This document shows positions 62,023 to 64,000 of a DNA stretch of 64,000 nucleotides, one piece after another. The notes beneath the pieces are model-generated. The model did not search any database. It was not told the origin of the DNA and was given only the letters and a program-made list of their open reading frames with translations. Position numbers and translations under genes: made by a program. Numbering within the stretch: position 1 is the stretch's first letter; every line of letters starts with the position of its first letter. The DNA comes from CBDAPU01 sp965198875 (lineage in GTDB: Bacteria > Pseudomonadota > Gammaproteobacteria > Eutrophobiales > Eutrophobiaceae): contig CBDAPU010000001.1 of NCBI GenBank assembly GCA_965198875.1, positions 1,116,001 to 1,180,000 of the forward strand, given 5' to 3'.

Positions 62023-64000
62023 TTATACCGATTGTAAATTTGCGTAGGTTAGCATCAGCCATTTTGAGCCGGCGGTTTCAAAACTCACCTGGATCCGTGT
62101 ATGACTGCCCTGACCCTCCATGTTTAACACCGTACCTTCTCCAAACCTGGCGTGAACCACGCGCTGGCCCAGGTGAAACGAGGCATCGTTATCGGGCGCC
62201 GCCCTGCTAAAAAAACCCTCTGTGAGGGTGCCGCCAAGGCGGATCTCATTGATCAACTCCGAGGGGATCTCCCCCAGAAAACGGGAGGGCCGTGGATAAT
62301 AATCGGCGCCGTGCAGGCGGCGGTGTTGTGCGTAGCTTAACGTCAGCTTCTTCTGCGCCCTCGTCACCCCCACATAACAGAGCCGACGTTCCTCTTCCAG
62401 CCTCACCAGGTCTTGCACGTTACGCCGATGTGGAAACAGCTCCTCTTCCATGCCAACCAGATACACCTGCTCGAACTCCAGCCCTTTGGCGATGTGTAAT
62501 GTCATCAGGTTCACTGCATCCATGTAAGCATTGGCCTGGGTGTCGCCGGACTCCAATGCAGCGTGTGATAAAAATGCCGGCAACGGCTCCAGCTCACCGT
62601 GCACGTCTTTATTCACCTGGAACTCCCCTGCCGCACTCACCAGCTCATCCAGGTTTTCAATGCGCGCCAGCCCGCGCTCGCCTTTCTCTTTTTTGTAATG
62701 GGCTATCAAACCGCTTGTCCTGATCACCATATCGACCACCTCATCTAAAGGTTTCCCCTGCATGGATTGTGACGTCTCATGAATTAAGGCAAGAAACCGC
62801 TCCACCGAGGCAAGGGCCCGGGCCGGGAGCAGTTTGTCCTTAACCAGGCCCCCGGCAGCTTGCCACAACGATATATTCTCTCCCCTGGCATGATGTCGTA
62901 ACGCATCCAGACTACGCTGACCGATCCCGCGGGCAGGGGTATTGACGATGCGCTCAAAGGCGGCGTCATCATCGGAAAAACTGGCGAGACGCAAATAAGC
63001 CAGTGTGTCTTTTATTTCCGCCCGCTCATAAAAACGCACGCCGCCAAATACCCGATAGGGCACCTGCTCCTGCATCAGGGCCTCTTCCAGCACCCGTGAT
63101 GTTGCGCTCACCCGGTATAAAACGGCGATGTCTTTAAGATTGACATGCTCGACCATGGCCGATTTGATGCGTCCAACCACAAAGCGCGCCTCATCATGCT
63201 CGTTATAGGCGGCGTACAGATCCAGCTTGCCGCCCTCCCTGCCGTCGGTCCAGAGGTTTTTGCCAAGACGGGTATGATTGTTCGCAATCAGCGCATTGGC
63301 GGCATGTAAGATATTCGCAGTCGAGCGATAGTTTTGTTCCAGCCTGTGTAATACCGGCTCGGCAAAATCCTTCTCAAAGCGCTGCATGTTCTCCATGCGG
63401 GCACCACGAAAACTGTAGATGGATTGATCATCGTCCCCCACGGCGAATACCTTGTTCTCTTCCCCCGCCAATAAACGCAACCAGGCGTACTGCAAGGTGT
63501 TGGTATCCTGAAACTCATCCACCAGCAGATGACGAAAACGCTGTTGATAGTGGGCCAACAAGCCGGGTTGCTCGCGAAATAATTCATGGGCCCTTAACAG
63601 CAATTCCGCGAAATCCACCAGCCCGGTTCGATCACAGGTTTGTTGGTAGGTCTGGTAGATGTGCACCATTTGTTGCAGGATGGGCTCGCCCTGTGTTTCG
63701 ATATGCTGCGCTCTTAGGCCATCGTCTTTACGGGCATTGATAAACCACTGGGCTTCTTTGGCGGAATAACGGGACTCATCCAGGCCCATGCCTTTCATGA
63801 TCCGTCTTAGCATACGCAGCTGATCGTCACTGTCCAGGATCTGAAAGCCCGCCGGCAGGCAGGCCTCCTGCCAGTGGGTTCGTAACAGGCGATGGGCGAT
63901 ACCATGAAACGTCCCCACCCACATACCCCCAACAGGCTGTTTTAACAGGGCCTCAATACGCGAGCGCATCTCCGCCGCCGCCTTGTTGGTGAAGGTCACC
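62023..64000 (-). CDS. uvrD: ATP-dependent DNA helicase II UvrD (partial, N-terminus off window)
   Basis: A superfamily 1A helicase of nucleotide-excision and mismatch repair. The frame is open to the right edge; the N-terminal Walker A region is off the window and the 658 codons seen begin in motif Ia (TFTNKAAAEMRSRI). Motif II is LLVDEFQDTN, motif III VGDDDQSIYSFRGA, motif IV NYRST, and motif VI CYVGVTRAQKKL. Motif V reads TLHIAKGLE, with Ile where Ser or Ala is usual. A C-terminal Tudor-like segment (GQRVVHARFGEGTVL) is typical of UvrD/PcrA. Confidence 0.95.
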   Translation of the reverse strand, partial: VTFTNKAAAEMRSRIEALLKQPVGGMWVGTFHGIAHRLLRTHWQEACLPAGFQILDSDDQLRMLRRIMKGMGLDESRYSAKEAQWFINARKDDGLRAQHIETQGEPILQQMVHIYQTYQQTCDRTGLVDFAELLLRAHELFREQPGLLAHYQQRFRHLLVDEFQDTNTLQYAWLRLLAGEENKVFAVGDDDQSIYSFRGARMENMQRFEKDFAEPVLHRLEQNYRSTANILHAANALIANNHTRLGKNLWTDGREGGKLDLYAAYNEHDEARFVVGRIKSAMVEHVNLKDIAVLYRVSATSRVLEEALMQEQVPYRVFGGVRFYERAEIKDTLAYLRLASFSDDDAAFERIVNTPARGIGQRSLDALRHHARGENISLWQAAGGLVKDKLLPARALASVERFLALIHETSQSMQGKPLDEVVDMVIRTSGLIAHYKKEKGERGLARIENLDELVSAAGEFQVNKDVHGELEPLPAFLSHAALESGDTQANAYMDAVNLMTLHIAKGLEFEQVYLVGMEEELFPHRRNVQDLVRLEEERRLCYVGVTRAQKKLTLSYAQHRRLHGADYYPRPSRFLGEIPSELINEIRLGGTLTEGFFSRAAPDNDASFHLGQRVVHARFGEGTVLNMEGQGSHTRIQVSFETAGSKWLMLTYANLQSV

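Noticed and set aside
1..64000. CRISPR arrays, insertion sequences, prophage or toxin-antitoxin modules
   Set aside because: No regularly spaced repeats, transposase motifs, att-like duplications or recognisable TA pairs were seen.

Overview
The window is chromosomal DNA of a Gammaproteobacterium. Evidence for this: the blocks ychF-pth-rplY-prs-tRNA-Gln-ispE-lolB facing hemA-prfA-prmC, yrbG-kdsD-kdsC-lptC-lptA-lptB, yebC-ruvCAB-ybgC-tolQRAB-pal-cpoB-queE-queC, and engB next to cytochrome c4 and dsbA. The outer-membrane systems (LPS transport, Lol, Tol-Pal) fit a Gram-negative cell. Composition is moderately GC-rich, and GATC is strikingly frequent. System II cytochrome c maturation (ResB/CcsA), soluble and anchored c-type cytochromes and a PPi-type phosphofructokinase suggest a respiring bacterium, perhaps of the sulfur-oxidising or methanotroph-like lineages where PPi-PFK is common; that placement is inference. 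No mobile elements, CRISPR arrays, rRNA genes or prophage genes were recognised.

Layout. 1-8 kb (minus strand): a partial class II aldolase, then ychF, pth, rplY, prs, tRNA-Gln, ispE, lolB and a large TPR lipoprotein. 8.2-12.7 kb (plus): hemA-prfA-prmC, an unrecognised 124-aa gene and a MoeB/ThiF-type adenylyltransferase. 13.1-14.2 kb: a TPR-TonB hybrid. 14.6-19.0 kb (minus): ferric iron importer fbpABC and bfd behind a Fur-like site; then murU. 20-24.5 kb (plus): Ca/Na antiporter, KDO synthesis and LPS export genes. 24.9-26.2 kb (minus): PPi-dependent phosphofructokinase. 26.3-29.7 kb: BepA-like protease, CPBP protease, a lipoprotein and tRNA-Lys. 30-36 kb: fmdB-like gene, aspS, nadA, yebC and ruvCAB. 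37.3-44 kb: the Tol-Pal operon running into queuosine genes. 44.5-53 kb: a methyltransferase, bacterioferritin facing a LemA/GIDE pair, prlC, an SH3 protein, xthA, rpmE, an 0.8-kb spacer with DnaA boxes, and engB. 53.3-58 kb: cytochrome c4, resB, ccsA and dsbA. 58-64 kb: an MFS carrier, a periplasmic rhodanese, a membrane-anchored cytochrome c5-like protein with a small membrane protein, an orphan TRAP binding lipoprotein and a partial uvrD.

Themes. Iron handling recurs: the Fbp importer, Bfd and Bfr, with Fur-like sites before bfd and before bfr/lemA. Envelope assembly is well represented (LolB, Lpt, Tol-Pal, BepA, KDO, MurU). Operon boundaries carry long spacers (about 300-800 bases) with no convincing genes. 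The least explained items are the 124-aa prmC neighbour, the GIDE-domain protein carrying an EF-hand loop, and the rpmE-engB spacer, which combines paired DnaA boxes, an AT-rich block with a Fur-like core and a terminator-like hairpin. I did not find a clearly new multi-gene system; most of the window is core chromosome.
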